DNA of 64,000 bases from contig NC_016131.3 of NCBI RefSeq assembly GCF_000005505.3, forward strand, positions 55,785,355 through 55,849,354, read 5' to 3'. Position numbers and translations under genes: made by a program. Below are positions 1-10,660 of this stretch, in pieces. This stretch comes from Brachypodium distachyon. Lineage: Eukaryota; Streptophyta; Magnoliopsida; Poales; Poaceae. The notes below the pieces were generated by a model that ran no database searches, was not told the origin of the DNA, and was given only the letters and a program-made list of their open reading frames with translations. Numbering within the stretch: position 1 is the first letter of the stretch; the number at the start of each line of letters is the position of its first letter.

Positions 1-390
1 CTCGAGGAGACGACCCCTAGTGAAGCTAAAGCTAAGGGCCGAGTACAAGATGTTGTCGGGAACCCCGGTCCCGGGAAGCTGAAGGAACGCCTCCTGGCAA
101 CTAGCAGGTGCGCTAGCCAGGAAGGTGCACCCCAACAACCCGCGCTCGGGCATGCAGGCAGGACCCGCAGAACCGTGAAGACAGGACAAGACGGCGGGCG
201 CAGTGCATTTAATGCACCGACAAGTCTTATCGGCGGGCCTAGCTTGCTGAGCAAGGCTAGGGCGACTACCCTATGAACCGTTTTTTCTACTGTGTACAGT
301 AGACAGGGCGCTGCATGGCGTCATGCGCAGATCAACCAAAGTGTATCTCGTGTAGCCGTGACACGCGTTCGGGAAACGTGTCACGCTGTT
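1..390 (+). repeat. Element A left LTR, partial
   Basis: This stretch matches about 10012-10400 closely: the same blocks around 'gaagctgaaggaacgcctc', 'cgctcgggcatgcaggc' and 'gtgcatttaatgcaccgaca', with scattered substitutions. It begins inside the LTR because the window starts there. It stops abruptly at about 390, after 'gaaacgtgtcacgctg', where an unrelated TGTAACATCCC-type LTR begins. The promoter-proximal part present in the right copy ('ctataaaaggagg' at about 10441) is missing here. Confidence 0.85.
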
Positions 391-1280
391 GTAACATCCC
401 AATTTTCAAAACCTCCATATGCATTGCATTTCATAAGCATCATGTCACCGTTGCATTTAATCACATTTAAAACCATGAAGTTTAACTCAGAGAAACTCAT
501 CAACAAAAGTGTTTATTTGAATTTGGCCTTCTTACCCTTCTTTTGTTAATTGCATTTTAACCCATGAGGGTGTTGACATAAAAAGGGGTTTAATGCAGTA
601 AAGGTGCTACCCCATAATTTGGTGTTCGATTTTGGATTTGAATCGCTAAAATATTTTATTAACTATAAAGCCCTAAAGGCTAGTTTACAGGCAAAAGTAT
701 TTTTTTAAAATATTATATTTTGAGGGAATTCTTGTCCCAATAGTTGAATCATATGAAGATATGATTTTACAAATTTCGTTGCATTTTATTTGACTCAATT
801 TGAAGCTTTAAATCAAGAGTTATATTCAAAAGACAGAAAAATAGAAAAGAGAAAAAAAAGAGAAGAAATGGCCGGACCGGCCAAATGGGCTGAACCGACC
901 TGTTCACTTCGTGCCGAGCCAGGCCACAGCCCAGCACGCGCCGCCCGAGCCGCCCGAACCGCTGCCATGCAGGCCCGCCCGTCAGCTTCGCCTTCAACCT
1001 CCAACCGCCAAGCCGATTCTTCCGGTCACGAACCGAGCGCGCACGCCACGGCCACCTCCCCGATTTCTCTGCGCCACGACCCCCTTTACCGAAACCGAGC
1101 GCGTCACTTTATACGCCCCGAGTTCCTCTTCTTTTTCCCCCTCCTCTCCCACTCGATTCTCCCCCAGGCTGCCCGAGCCGCCACCCATAGCCACTGCCGC
1201 CGCCGAGATTCGCTCGCCGCCGGTGACCAAAAGGTCCGAAGCCGCCGCCACCCCCCTTTTCCTTCTACCCATTGCGCCTA
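391..1280 (+). mobile_element. 5' fragment of a long TGTAACATCCC-type LTR (same family as 23486-26773)
   Basis: The block starts with tgtaacatccc and follows the order of the solo LTR at 23486: the 'gcattgcat' and 'gagcatcat'-like words, the 'atatagccctaaaggc' block, 'ttttgagggga', and the purine run leading into a repeated ggaccgg/ccgaacc GC-rich stretch. Only about the first 0.9 kb of the roughly 3.3 kb LTR is present. At about 1280 the sequence passes directly into gypsy pol coding sequence, so the right end was lost. ORFs crossing this block (for example 790-1518) run through LTR sequence into pol and are not genes. Confidence 0.75.
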
Positions 1281-4200
1281 CGACGTGATGAAGATGCCGT
1301 CAACATACGGCATTCTCTCCATCAAGTGCGACCTGAAGGACGCTTCTTGGTGCGTGGGTGAGGTCGTGAAGACCTCCGCAGTGGCGGATCCCGACGACTA
1401 CGACGTTGCCGGGAACGAGGATCCACTTGCGGGTGAAGAACCCGCACAGAAGAAGGCGCGAGCCGCTCCCGGACAGGATGCCGGGGGCAGCTCCAGCTCC
1501 AGCTCTAGCCCGCTCTAGGGCGCGAAGCTGAAGGAGGAGGGCACCAAGGTCAAGAAGGTGCCCCTGCATGCCGGCAACGAGGCATGCACCGTCTCCATCG
1601 GTGCGAGCCTCGGAGACAAATAGGAAAGCGCCCTCGTCGCCTTCCTCTGAGAGAACTCTAACGTGTTCTCCTGGGAGCCGTCAGATCTTCCCGGAGTCCC
1701 TAGGGAGGTGATCGAGCATCGGCTTGCGGTGCGGCCAGACGCGCGGCCCGTCAAACAGATGGTTCGCCGGCAAGCACAAGAACGCAAGGACTTCATCCAG
1801 CAGGAAGTGGAGAAGCTCAAGAACGCCGGGGCGATCAGGGAAGTGTTGTACCCTACTTGGTTGGCAAACCCTGTTGTAGTCCCTAAAGCTGAAAATAAAT
1901 TGCGCATGTGTGTAGATTTTACTGATCTTAACCGCGCATGTCCTAAGGACCCCTTCCATGTACCCCGTATCGATCAAACAGTAGATTCTACAACAGGTTG
2001 TGAGTCTTTGTGTTTTTTAGATGCCTTCTCCGGCTACCATGAGATCAAGATGGCAGTCGAAGACGAGGAGAAAACAACGTTTATCACCCCGGTTGGCTGC
2101 TACTGTTACACGTGGATGCCTTTCGGGTTGAACAACGCGGGCTCGACATTTCAGCGCGCCCTGCGCGAGTGTTTGGGGCCCCAGCTAGGCCGGAACATCG
2201 AGTCCTACATGGACGATATCGTCATCAAGTCGCGGTGTAGGGACTCGCTCGTCTGCGACCTGCAGGAGACGTTTGACAACCTCCGCAGGATCAAGCTCAA
2301 GCTAAACCCCGAGAAGTGCACGTTCGGTTTGGACTCGGGACACTTGCTGGGCTTCTTGGTTTGTCACAGGGGAATTGAAGCCAATCCACAGAAGATAGAA
2401 GTGATCGAAAAGATGGAGGCACCCCACAAGGTTAGAGACATCCAGTGCCTCAACGGGTGCGTTGTGGCGCTTGGGCATTTCATCTCAAGGCTAGGCGAGC
2501 GAGCCCTGCCTTTCTTCAAGGTGATGAAGAAGAAGGGTCCAATCAGTTGGACCCCCGAGGCGGAAGCGGCATTCCAGGACTTGAAGAGGTACCTGAAGTC
2601 GGCGCCGGTCCTCGTCGCCCCCAAGCCGGGCGAGCCGTTGCTGCTGTACCTAGCAGCGACGGACCAGGTAGTGAGCTCCGTGCTCGTTAACGAGAGGGAA
2701 GAGCAAGTCTCGGGTTCTAAGACGGAAGGGCCGGGGGCTCCCGGCGAGCCTAAGGAACCCCCGGCTACCTCCTCTGCCCCTGGATCTGAGGGGCAGCCCA
2801 CGTAGGCTGCCCCCCGCAAGCGGCTAGTGCAGCATCCCGTGTACTTCGTTAGCACAGTGCTGCGCGATGCTCGGGTATGGTACCTGCAAGTCCAGAAGCT
2901 TCTGCTTGGGATCCTGCTCGCTTCAAGGAAGCTGCGCCATTATTTTCAGGCGCACAACATCACGTTGGTGTTGGGGTTCTGCTTAGAGAGGGCCCTCACC
3001 AACCGTGAAGCCACCGGGAGGGTGGCCGAGTGGAGGATGGAGCTGGTGGAGTTCGGGCTGCATTTCGCATACACCAAGAGCATCAAGAGCACCGCTCTCA
3101 CTGACTTCGTCGCAGAGTGGATGTCGACGGGCCTAGAGGAAGAAGAGCCGAAAGCGAGCCTTCCCGGCACATTGGACGAAGGGTACTGGGTCATGTACTT
3201 CGACGGCGCCTTTTGCTTGCAGGGTGCCGGTGCCGAAGTGGTGATCGAGTCGCCCACTGGAGACCAGCTCAAGTTCATGATACATCTTGACTTACAACAC
3301 GGCAGAGTACGAGGGACTACTTGCCGGGCTGCACGCGGCAATCGCCCTCGACATCAAGCGCTTGGTTGTTCGCGGAGACTCCCAACTCCTGGGGTGTTCG
3401 TGCAAAGGCAGTCAAAGCCCTCTGTCGACCCCAAGACAGTTGCTGGGGAAGCCCCTCCGGCAACTCAAGGTGACCCTGCAACTGCAGGGGACTATGCCGC
3501 CAATTTGGTGGCATATACTAACCGGGAGCCACCACCCTGGGGGACGGATATCATTCACTCCCTCAGGGACGGGACCCTCCCAGAGGAAGACGTTGCCATG
3601 GAGCGAGTAGCCCGCCAAGCTAAGATGTACGCCCTGGTGGACAGAGAACTCTACCGGAGGCGTCCTAGCGGAGTCATGCTCCTCTACGTGCCCCAGGAGG
3701 AAGGGCGCGCGTTGCTGGAAGATATACATCGAGGCACATGCTCACACCATGTCGCCTCCAGGGCACTAGCTGGGAAAGCGTTCCGGCACGCCTTCTACTG
3801 GCCGACAGCACTAGTCGATGCCGAACAATTAGTCAAGACCCATGAAGCATGCCAGTTTCACGCCAAGAAGGGCAACCAACCAGCGCAAGCCTTGCAAGTC
3901 ATCCCGTCCTCGTGGCCGTTCGCGGTCTGGGGGATGGACATCGTCGGCAAGCTGCCGAGAGCAGTTGGCGGCTACGAGTACTTGCTCGTGGCCATCGACA
4001 AGTTCTCGAAGTGGATAGAGGTAGAGCCTGTCCGAGCCGTCACGGTGCAGGCATCCATCAAGTTCTTCAAAGGCATTGTGTGCCGGTTTGGTGTGCCTAA
4101 CGGCACCATCACCGACAACGACATGCGATTCATGAAGATTCACTTTGCCTCTGTTGCTCATCCGAGGAGCAATGGGCAAGTTGATCGAGCCAACGCAGAA

Positions 4201-4733
4201 GTGCTGCAGGGGCTGAAGACGAGAACCTTTGACAAGCTCAAGGGCCACGGGAAACACTGGGTTGAAGAACTCCAGCCCGTACTGTGGTCATTGCGGACCA
4301 CACCAAGTCGGGCGACGGGTCAAACTCCGTTTCCCTCGTCTACGGGGCAGAAGCTGTGCTGCCCCTCGAGCTCAAGTATGGGTCACCTTGGGTACGCGCG
4401 TACAGCGACAAGAGCTAACACACGCAGAGGATTGATGACCTTACCTTCATTGAGGAGATTTGATGCCGGGCTGCTGTACGAGCTGCAAGCTACCAGCAGG
4501 TACTCCGTCGTTATCACGATAGGAGAGTCCGTACCCGGGGGCTCGAGGTTGTAGACCTCATCCTGCGCCTGATATAAGGAACGAAGGCCGGGAACAAGTT
4601 GACTCCAATCTGGGAAGGCCCTTTCCGGGTAGTGCAGGTGACCAGACCGGGGGCTGTCCGGCTGGAAACCGAAGAAGGCTTGCCGGTGCCCAATAGTTGG
4701 AACATTGAGCACCTACGCAAGTTCTACCCTTGA
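1280..4733 (+). pseudogene. Element A pol: linker, reverse transcriptase, RNase H, integrase (broken)
   Basis: This is retrotransposon polyprotein for copying the element RNA and integrating the cDNA. The order visible is: protease-RT linker (about 1290-1660, with stops); RT, nearly intact, at 1663-2700 with the VDFTDLNRACPKD block and the YMDD box; RNase H (about 3170-3400) with conserved D, E and D blocks but a frameshift near 3290; HHCC zinc finger (about 3730-3870); integrase core (about 3920-4230); and a C-terminal part ending at HLRKFYP and a stop near 4733. Defects: a stop near 2803, frameshifts near 3290 and 4320, a zinc-finger cysteine read as His (THEACQF), a deletion after TDNDMRFMK, and Asp where the third catalytic Glu is expected (NGQVDRAN). 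It cannot make active enzyme. Confidence 0.92.
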
Positions 4734-6169
4734 AACGGTGGCGCCTTACCCACGGGTGACGCTGCAGCAGTGTGCCTCTTTAAGCTAGTGTAGCCGGGCA
4801 AGGCCCGATTGTAATCCGCTAGCACAAAGTTAAATAAAGATAAGTGTTGCTTTGGTGAATATTGTGCTTTGCTATTTATGAATGCTTCTGTCTCCTGCCC
4901 TAGGTGCACAGAATTGTCTCCTCATCCTTGGCTGTGAGCAGGGGGCTGCCGGAACCCCGAAAACAAGCTCGTTGTCGGGCGCCCCGGAATGAGGCCTAGC
5001 AGTTCCCGGACCCGTCGCAACGTGCTACGTGCTAGCGAGGCACCATGGAAATGTAAAGATGCTCACAACTAGGTCTGAGGTCGACTCTTATGTGCCCGGG
5101 TGCTGGGAGGCAAGAGGTTACCCAATTTATACTGTTTTTCGTGCATTTCGAATTTCTTTTGCTATGCACCTTGGGCACTACAGAAATTTGACATGCACGG
5201 TAAAGATGAGGCAAGGCACACTGTGACACTCGTGGGGTGGTCACGGGTGTCGTCGTCTTGCGAGTAAGTTGTAAATATATGGCAATTACTCCGAGGCTTG
5301 ATGCAGGAAATTGAGACAGGGCCAGTGCCTCCACGCGACGACTGGTGGTCCCTGGCGTGTGGAGGCAAGAGCAGCGCTTTGGCTATCTAAGGAGACCAAG
5401 GCAAGTGCAACACCAGCAACGAGCAAGAAGGCAAGAGATGTCGCAGAGAGGCGATGGTGGTGCATCCCTCTACGCTTGTCGCTGAGGGGGTTCCCACCAT
5501 CACGGCCCTGCCACATCTCTTACGAAATGACACCAGAGACAGCAATGAGACAAGCGAGAGGCGTCGTAAAAACGTGGTGGTGGTGCATTCCTCCGCAGCT
5601 CCGAGGGTGTTGTTGGAGGGTGCACTGCCACCGCGTCCTTGCCACGGCTCTCAACAAGGTGCAACAAGTCCAAAATGAACGGGAAGCTAAGTATCTCATT
5701 TTGGGTCCTTGGTTTTTCCCTTTAGTAACACTGGTTTGCTGGGGTAAGCTCGGTCCCTATGTTGCCGGAGTGTAGGAAGGACGCTTGCGGGGTGAGGACG
5801 CCCCACACGTGGCTCGCGGGTCCGTCCCGGAGGCGTGCGCATTGGGGTAGTTAACCCGCAGGCGGGGAGTGACTAGCCGCTGCTGTTTAGTCCTAGGTCG
5901 GCACCGCGGGTCCGTCCTGGGTCCCTAGTCTGGCCAAGCACGTGGTTGGCGAGTCCCTGGGTACGCAAGGCTAAAACACGAGAAGGACAAAGCCCCTCCC
6001 CGGCAAGCTAGTCTTAGGCAAAGAAGCAAGTAAAACTAGCATTGGATATATATTGAAGCTTGAGCAAAACGAGTTAACGAGTAATACTGGTAATGACAAG
6101 GGAAAGCTAACATAAAAAAGTTCTAAGGCGCCACTTACCACTTGCAGGAAAATAAAAAAAAGAGAGAGG
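4734..6169. other. Element A 3' noncoding region between pol and antisense gene
   Basis: No credible gene. Right after pol is the 'tgtagccgggcaaggcccgattgtaatcc' type of 3' region, with an aataaag-like polyadenylation context near 4834. Between about 5310 and 5660 are two or three degenerate units of about 120 bp sharing 'ggtggtgcat' and 'ccaccatcac/ccaccgcg' words. From 5720 to 5960 is GC-rich spacer. The small ORFs here overlap one another and have no recognisable domain. Confidence 0.6.
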
Positions 6170-9100
6170 AAACTATGCGGGAGGTGCTCCCGGGGCGGCT
6201 GCGTCGGTGACAGGTGCATCCTCAGCATCAGGGGCTTCTCCGGCAACCTCCTCAGCAGCGGCTTCGTCTTCATCGACCTTGCCCTGCATCCGCGCCACCA
6301 TCTCGTCCACGATGCCCTGCACTGCTTCCCAGTGGGTCTTGGCTTCTGATTTGTCCGATCAGGCGTCGAAGACCGACTCGGACGGGAAGTCAGGGTGGGA
6401 GGAGTGGACCCGGGTGAGAATTTGCCTGGCGACCTGCTCGGCCGCAAGGCCGACTTGCCGTTCCCCGAAGGCCGTCACACAGCTCTCCAGGCCGCTCAGC
6501 CGGCCAATGAAGTCTGGGAAGAATGAGGTGAAGCTCCCCATGTCTGCTACATCGAAGGAAGCCACAGGGATGTCGAACCCCTACAACGCCTCCACCGCCG
6601 AGTCGGCCAGCTTCTTCAGCATGGCCACCTCCCCTGCCCTGCAGGCCCGCAGCTCGGTGCACGCCCCACGAGCCTCCTGGGCCTGCAGATTGTGCTCACG
6701 GCACTCGGACTTCAGCCTACCGATCTCGGACGCCTTTTTGGTGTTGTCGTTGCCGACTTGCCGAAGTTCCTGCTGCACCATGTCGAGCTCGCCCTGAAGG
6801 GACGAGCTGGCATCTTGGGCGTCCTTGATCTGCTCCGCAAGCTCGCGCTCCCGGGAGCGAGCCTGGTCCTGCAGCTCCTTCTCCCGGCGCGCTGAGGCTT
6901 CGGCTGCTGTTGCAGCCGCCATCTCCAGCTCCCCGACCTCACGGCGGAGAAGCTGGATCTCCAGGGAGTAGCCGGACAGCAAGTCCGTCTTCTCCTGGAG
7001 ATGCCCCTGGAATGATTCCAGAGCCGCTTGGTGCTCTTCCTCGCTCTTGCCGTGTGTGGCTTTCACCAGCTCGAGCTCCCGCTGGTGCTCTTGCTGGAGA
7101 TCACACAGTTGCTAGAGGACTTCCGCCTCCGGCACCCGTTGCACAGCAGGCGCCGCCCCGACTTGCCGCGCCTGCTGGAGCTCCTCCCGGAGCCACTGTA
7201 GCTCGTTACGCTGCTCCTCCGCTTCCCGTCGTGCTGCGTCTAGCTCCACCACTACGCGGGCGTGGTGCTGCTGCGCGTCGTTGAAGAAATCGACGAACAT
7301 CCGCTGCTGCTGCTGGATGTTGTCCATCACTTGGTGTCCCTATTGGAACACGCTGGGGTCGAAGGTGATCCGACCCCAAGTCCGCCCCGCGAGCTCCCCT
7401 GCTCCCGGGCTAATGGCGGCCCCGACGGAGGAGGAGGACCCCACCGCGATTGTCTGCAATCCCGAGGGTGCGTCAGGGTTTGGCGACGTGCCCCCGGCTT
7501 GGCCAAGCCCCGCTGCTCCTTGCCCATCCGAAGGGGTGGGCTGGGGGCTCGGGGGCTTCTCTAGAGCGTTGCCGCCTGCCTCGGCTGGCGGAGGCTGCTC
7601 CATGTCAGACGCCTCAGATGGCACCCACTGCGTGGCGTCACCTGTGCCAGCGGTCACGGCCCCGGCAGGCGCCGTGGCCGATTGCTGAAGGGCTTTGACG
7701 GAGGCAACTTCCGTCGGAGAATCATCATCGGCCTCACCGGTGAGGTCGATTGCCCGCACCTCTGTAGGCGCGAGAGCAGCCGGAACCGCTCCGGCAACTG
7801 CACGAGGAGCACCTGCGTCAAGCATGGGAAATGGGAATAGATAGAAGAAACACTGGAACTCGCACACACCTGCCACCGGGCCGGTGCCCTGGGAGCTCGA
7901 ATCCAACGGCCGCTGCCGTCGTCACAACCGCTGCGTCAGTGGCATCTTGGTCGCCGCCGCCCGATGCCGGGCGAGGCTTCTTGGTTGGGGCTGTCGGCGA
8001 CGTGCTGATCTGCCCCCTCTTCCTCGACGAACTGGAAAGTGCAAAAATAGATTAGTCAGGCACAAAATAATTTTGTGAAATCAAATGTGTTCTGGAAAAC
8101 ATTGAACTTACCCCGCCGGTTTGAGCTTGAGCACCCTGTCCGCCAGGATGCTCCTCGCCGGAGGGCCGCTTCGCGCGGGGGGAGCTGTCGGAGTCACCGG
8201 GTGGTCGGGACGGCTGCTGCAGCTGCGTTGCTGCCGCCGGAGGCCCCAGCCCCCGCGTCGCCGTGAGGCTCTTGGAGTTGCAGGCTGGCCTCTCGCCTGC
8301 CCGCCCGCTCCGCCGCGGACCGCCTCACCAGGGGGACGTCGTCTTCCTCGTCGTCCTCCTCTGGCGTGACCCCGCCGGCTGCCGGGGGAGCGTCGTCGTC
8401 GCCGTCATCGTCGCTGAGGTCTCCTCCGACGCCCAACGAGGAGTCGGAGGAGTCTGAGCCCTCTGCCTTGGCGGAGGCCTGGCCTTGGCCCCTTTCCCCG
8501 AGTCGGCAGCCGGCTCCTTGCTTGCCCCTCTGGGGCCTGGGCTACGGGGGGGGGGGAGGATTGCGCCGAGAGGTCCTCCACGATCCCCCACTCGTCGCAG
8601 AGTGGGAGATCCCGGGCTCCCGGGTTCGGGATCTCAGCGTGGAGCGGGTGCGCTCCAAGCGGGGGCAGCCGGTAAGGTTCGTCCTCGCCGGTGATACCCT
8701 TCACCCAGAACTGCACTTCCTCCGGGAGGAGGTCCGTGCGCTGCACCGGGTCCGGTCGCCAGCCCCGGTGTACATCCACGCCGGATGCGAGCGCCGCTGC
8801 AGGGGGGCTACGCGCCTCCCGATGAAGGGGCGCGCCACATCCGTGTCCGTGAGCCTAGCCTCACGGAGCGCCTTGATCTTCGCAAAATTGGGGCCTGCTC
8901 CTCATCCTTCTGGTCGCGGAGCATCCAGTCGTCAAAGCCCTTCGGAGGCCCGAGGGGCTCCTCGTGGAACTCCTGGAGCTCATCGGTGCGCACCCAGCAC
9001 CAGTCGCGGCGCCATTCGTGCTCGATCTTTTTTTTTCCGGCTCGATGAATTCCGACTTGATCCTGTTGCGGAATCGGAACTCTACTCCCGAGGACAGGGG

Positions 9101-9571
9101 AGCCTTCTTCTCCACCCTCGGGTAGTAGTAGTGGCGGAATAGCGCCACCGACGGCATCACCCCCATGAACGCTTCACAGAGGTGTTGGAAAACAGCCAAT
9201 GTGAAGAATGACGTGGGGTGAAGCTGCGCCATGATGAGCCCGTAGGTCTCCATGATGGCTCAAAGGAAGTAGGAGTGCGGCTGCACGAACCCGGCAAGGA
9301 TGAACCTCCCGAAGATCCAGAAGTAGTGCTCGTCGTGCTCCACACCGACGGGGAGGACCCGCGTCGGCCCGTGCTCATTGTGCTTGGTGGCGAGCGCCAA
9401 GACCATCTTGTCGACTCCCTCGCCGTTGTACCCAGGGAAGAAGAAAGAAAACTTAGCCCGCATTTCATCATCTTTTCGGGCTCGGTCCGACAGCTCCTTC
9501 TTGCCGGCCTTTTCGTGCTTTTCCCCTTTGCTGGTGCTCCCCTTGGGACGGTTCTGGCCCTTGGAAGACAT
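6170..9571 (-). pseudogene. Element A antisense gene: PF04195-like gypsy protein with coiled coil
   Basis: This is the extra antisense gene carried by Tat-lineage elements; its function is unknown. The start chosen is the ATG at 9571 (MSSKGQNR). The first part reads through FSFFFPGYNGEG and the block around HPTSFFTLAVFQHLCEAFMG, the PF04195-type region. It then reads the 'EEVQFWVKGITGEDEPYRLPP' type block (about 8600-8730), an acidic low-complexity middle (7340-8450), a long coiled coil (about 6580-7330, rich in E, L, R and Q), and a C-terminal block around ASFDVADMGSFTSFFPDFIG (6359-6565). One in-frame TGA at about 9260 splits the N-terminal domain, and at least one frameshift lies near 9000. 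Some gaps may be introns. Low-complexity ORFs on the opposite strand are shadows. Confidence 0.8.
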
Positions 9572-9902
9572 CGACGGAGGTGGAGAGGTGATTTGGTCGG
9601 AGTTGGGGCGCGGGGAGCTTGGGAGGAGGCAATGGCAGGAGCGAGAGACAATGGGGAGTGCCTGCTGCCGGCCTTGGGTATTTATCAGGGTTGGCGGACT
9701 GCAACGGACACCCCCACGATCGGCAATAAAGAGCCCTACCGTTTCGTTCGGAGAAGTGGAACTATAAATGCAGCCCACGATGCCGGGTGCCAGGGGGTTT
9801 CCTCCTTGGGACCCACGCGTCGGATAGGGCGTAGCCCGGCAACCGACCAAGGATAGCACTTGCTGGAAGCTTCAAGGCTGCCGGCCCACGCCCGGGGCCT
9901 AC

Positions 9903-10660
9903 TGTCGTACCAGTGGCCCACGGGGTCCCACTGTTATGGGACGCGTGGGTCGCCAGTGACGAAGCCCAGTCAGGAAGACCTCCCGAGAAGCGATGAATCC
10001 GGGAAGCCTGCCTCAAGGAGACAACCCCTAGAACTAAAGCTAAGGGCCAAGTACAAGATGCCCTCGAGAACCCCGGTCCCGCGAAGCTGAAGGAACGCCT
10101 CCCGGCAACTAGCAGGTGCGCTAGCCGGGAAGGTGCACCCCCGCAACCCGCGCTCGGGCATGCAGGCGGGACCTGCAGAATAGTGAAGACAGGACAAGAC
10201 GACGGGCGCAGTGCATTTAATGCACCGACAGGAGTCTTATCGGTGGGCCTAGGCTTGCTGAGCAAGGCTAGGGCAAGGCTAGGGCGACTATCCTACGAAC
10301 CGTTTTTTCTACCGTGTACAGTACACAGGGCGATGCATGGCGTCCAGCGCAGATCAACCAAAGTGTCTCTCGTGTAGCCGTGACACACGTCCGAGAAACG
10401 TGTCACGCTGCATGCTTAGGCACCTGTGGTATCCCGTTGTCTATAAAAGGAGGACCAATATCACCGGTTAGAGGGTTCCAACCCCAGTTATTAGAACATA
10501 TCATCGCATTCACCCAAGTAGCCAACCCGGGAACCTCTCGGGTGACCTGTACGCACTCAAACTTGTGAATACAACTCAAAGCAGGACGTAAGGTATTACA
10601 CCTCCGGGTGGCCCAAACCTGGGTAAACTCTCGTGTCTACACTTCGTGTCAATCACCACG
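9903..10660 (+). repeat. Element A right LTR
   Basis: A purine-rich tract 'cccggggcctac' is followed by TGTCGTACC at 9903, the usual polypurine-tract/LTR junction of these elements. The LTR carries the same sequence as window bases 1-390 and continues past the point where the left copy is broken. It includes a TATA-like 'ctataaaagg' at about 10441 and the 'gcaggacgtaaggtatta' motif near 10582, also seen in element B's LTR near 23441. The 3' border is uncertain because no clear primer-binding site is visible, so 10660 is approximate. Confidence 0.7.

Larger units (their letters stand above)
1..10660 (+). mobile_element. Element A: decayed Ty3/gypsy (Tat-like) LTR retrotransposon, left end outside window
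   Basis: Bases 1-390 and about 10012-10400 are two copies of the same LTR in the same orientation. Between them lie pol on + (about 1280-4733) and a long antisense gene (6170-9571, -). A downstream antisense gene with the 'putative gypsy type transposon' domain (PF04195-like), plus a pol ending in the conserved peptide NIEHLRKFYP, is typical of Tat-lineage elements. The gag and protease expected between the left LTR and RT are absent. That space is instead filled by a fragment of another LTR family (391 to about 1280). Frameshifts, stops and catalytic substitutions show the element is dead. Lineage assignment is from motifs only. Confidence 0.8.

Noticed and set aside
790..1518. 242-aa ORF starting in the GC-rich LTR
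   Set aside because: It runs from a foreign LTR fragment across a junction into the pol linker, so it is a chance read-through rather than a gene.
7340..9856. ORFs of 120-260 aa on the + strand opposite element A's antisense gene
   Set aside because: No family motif. The - strand carries the PF04195-like and coiled-coil blocks.
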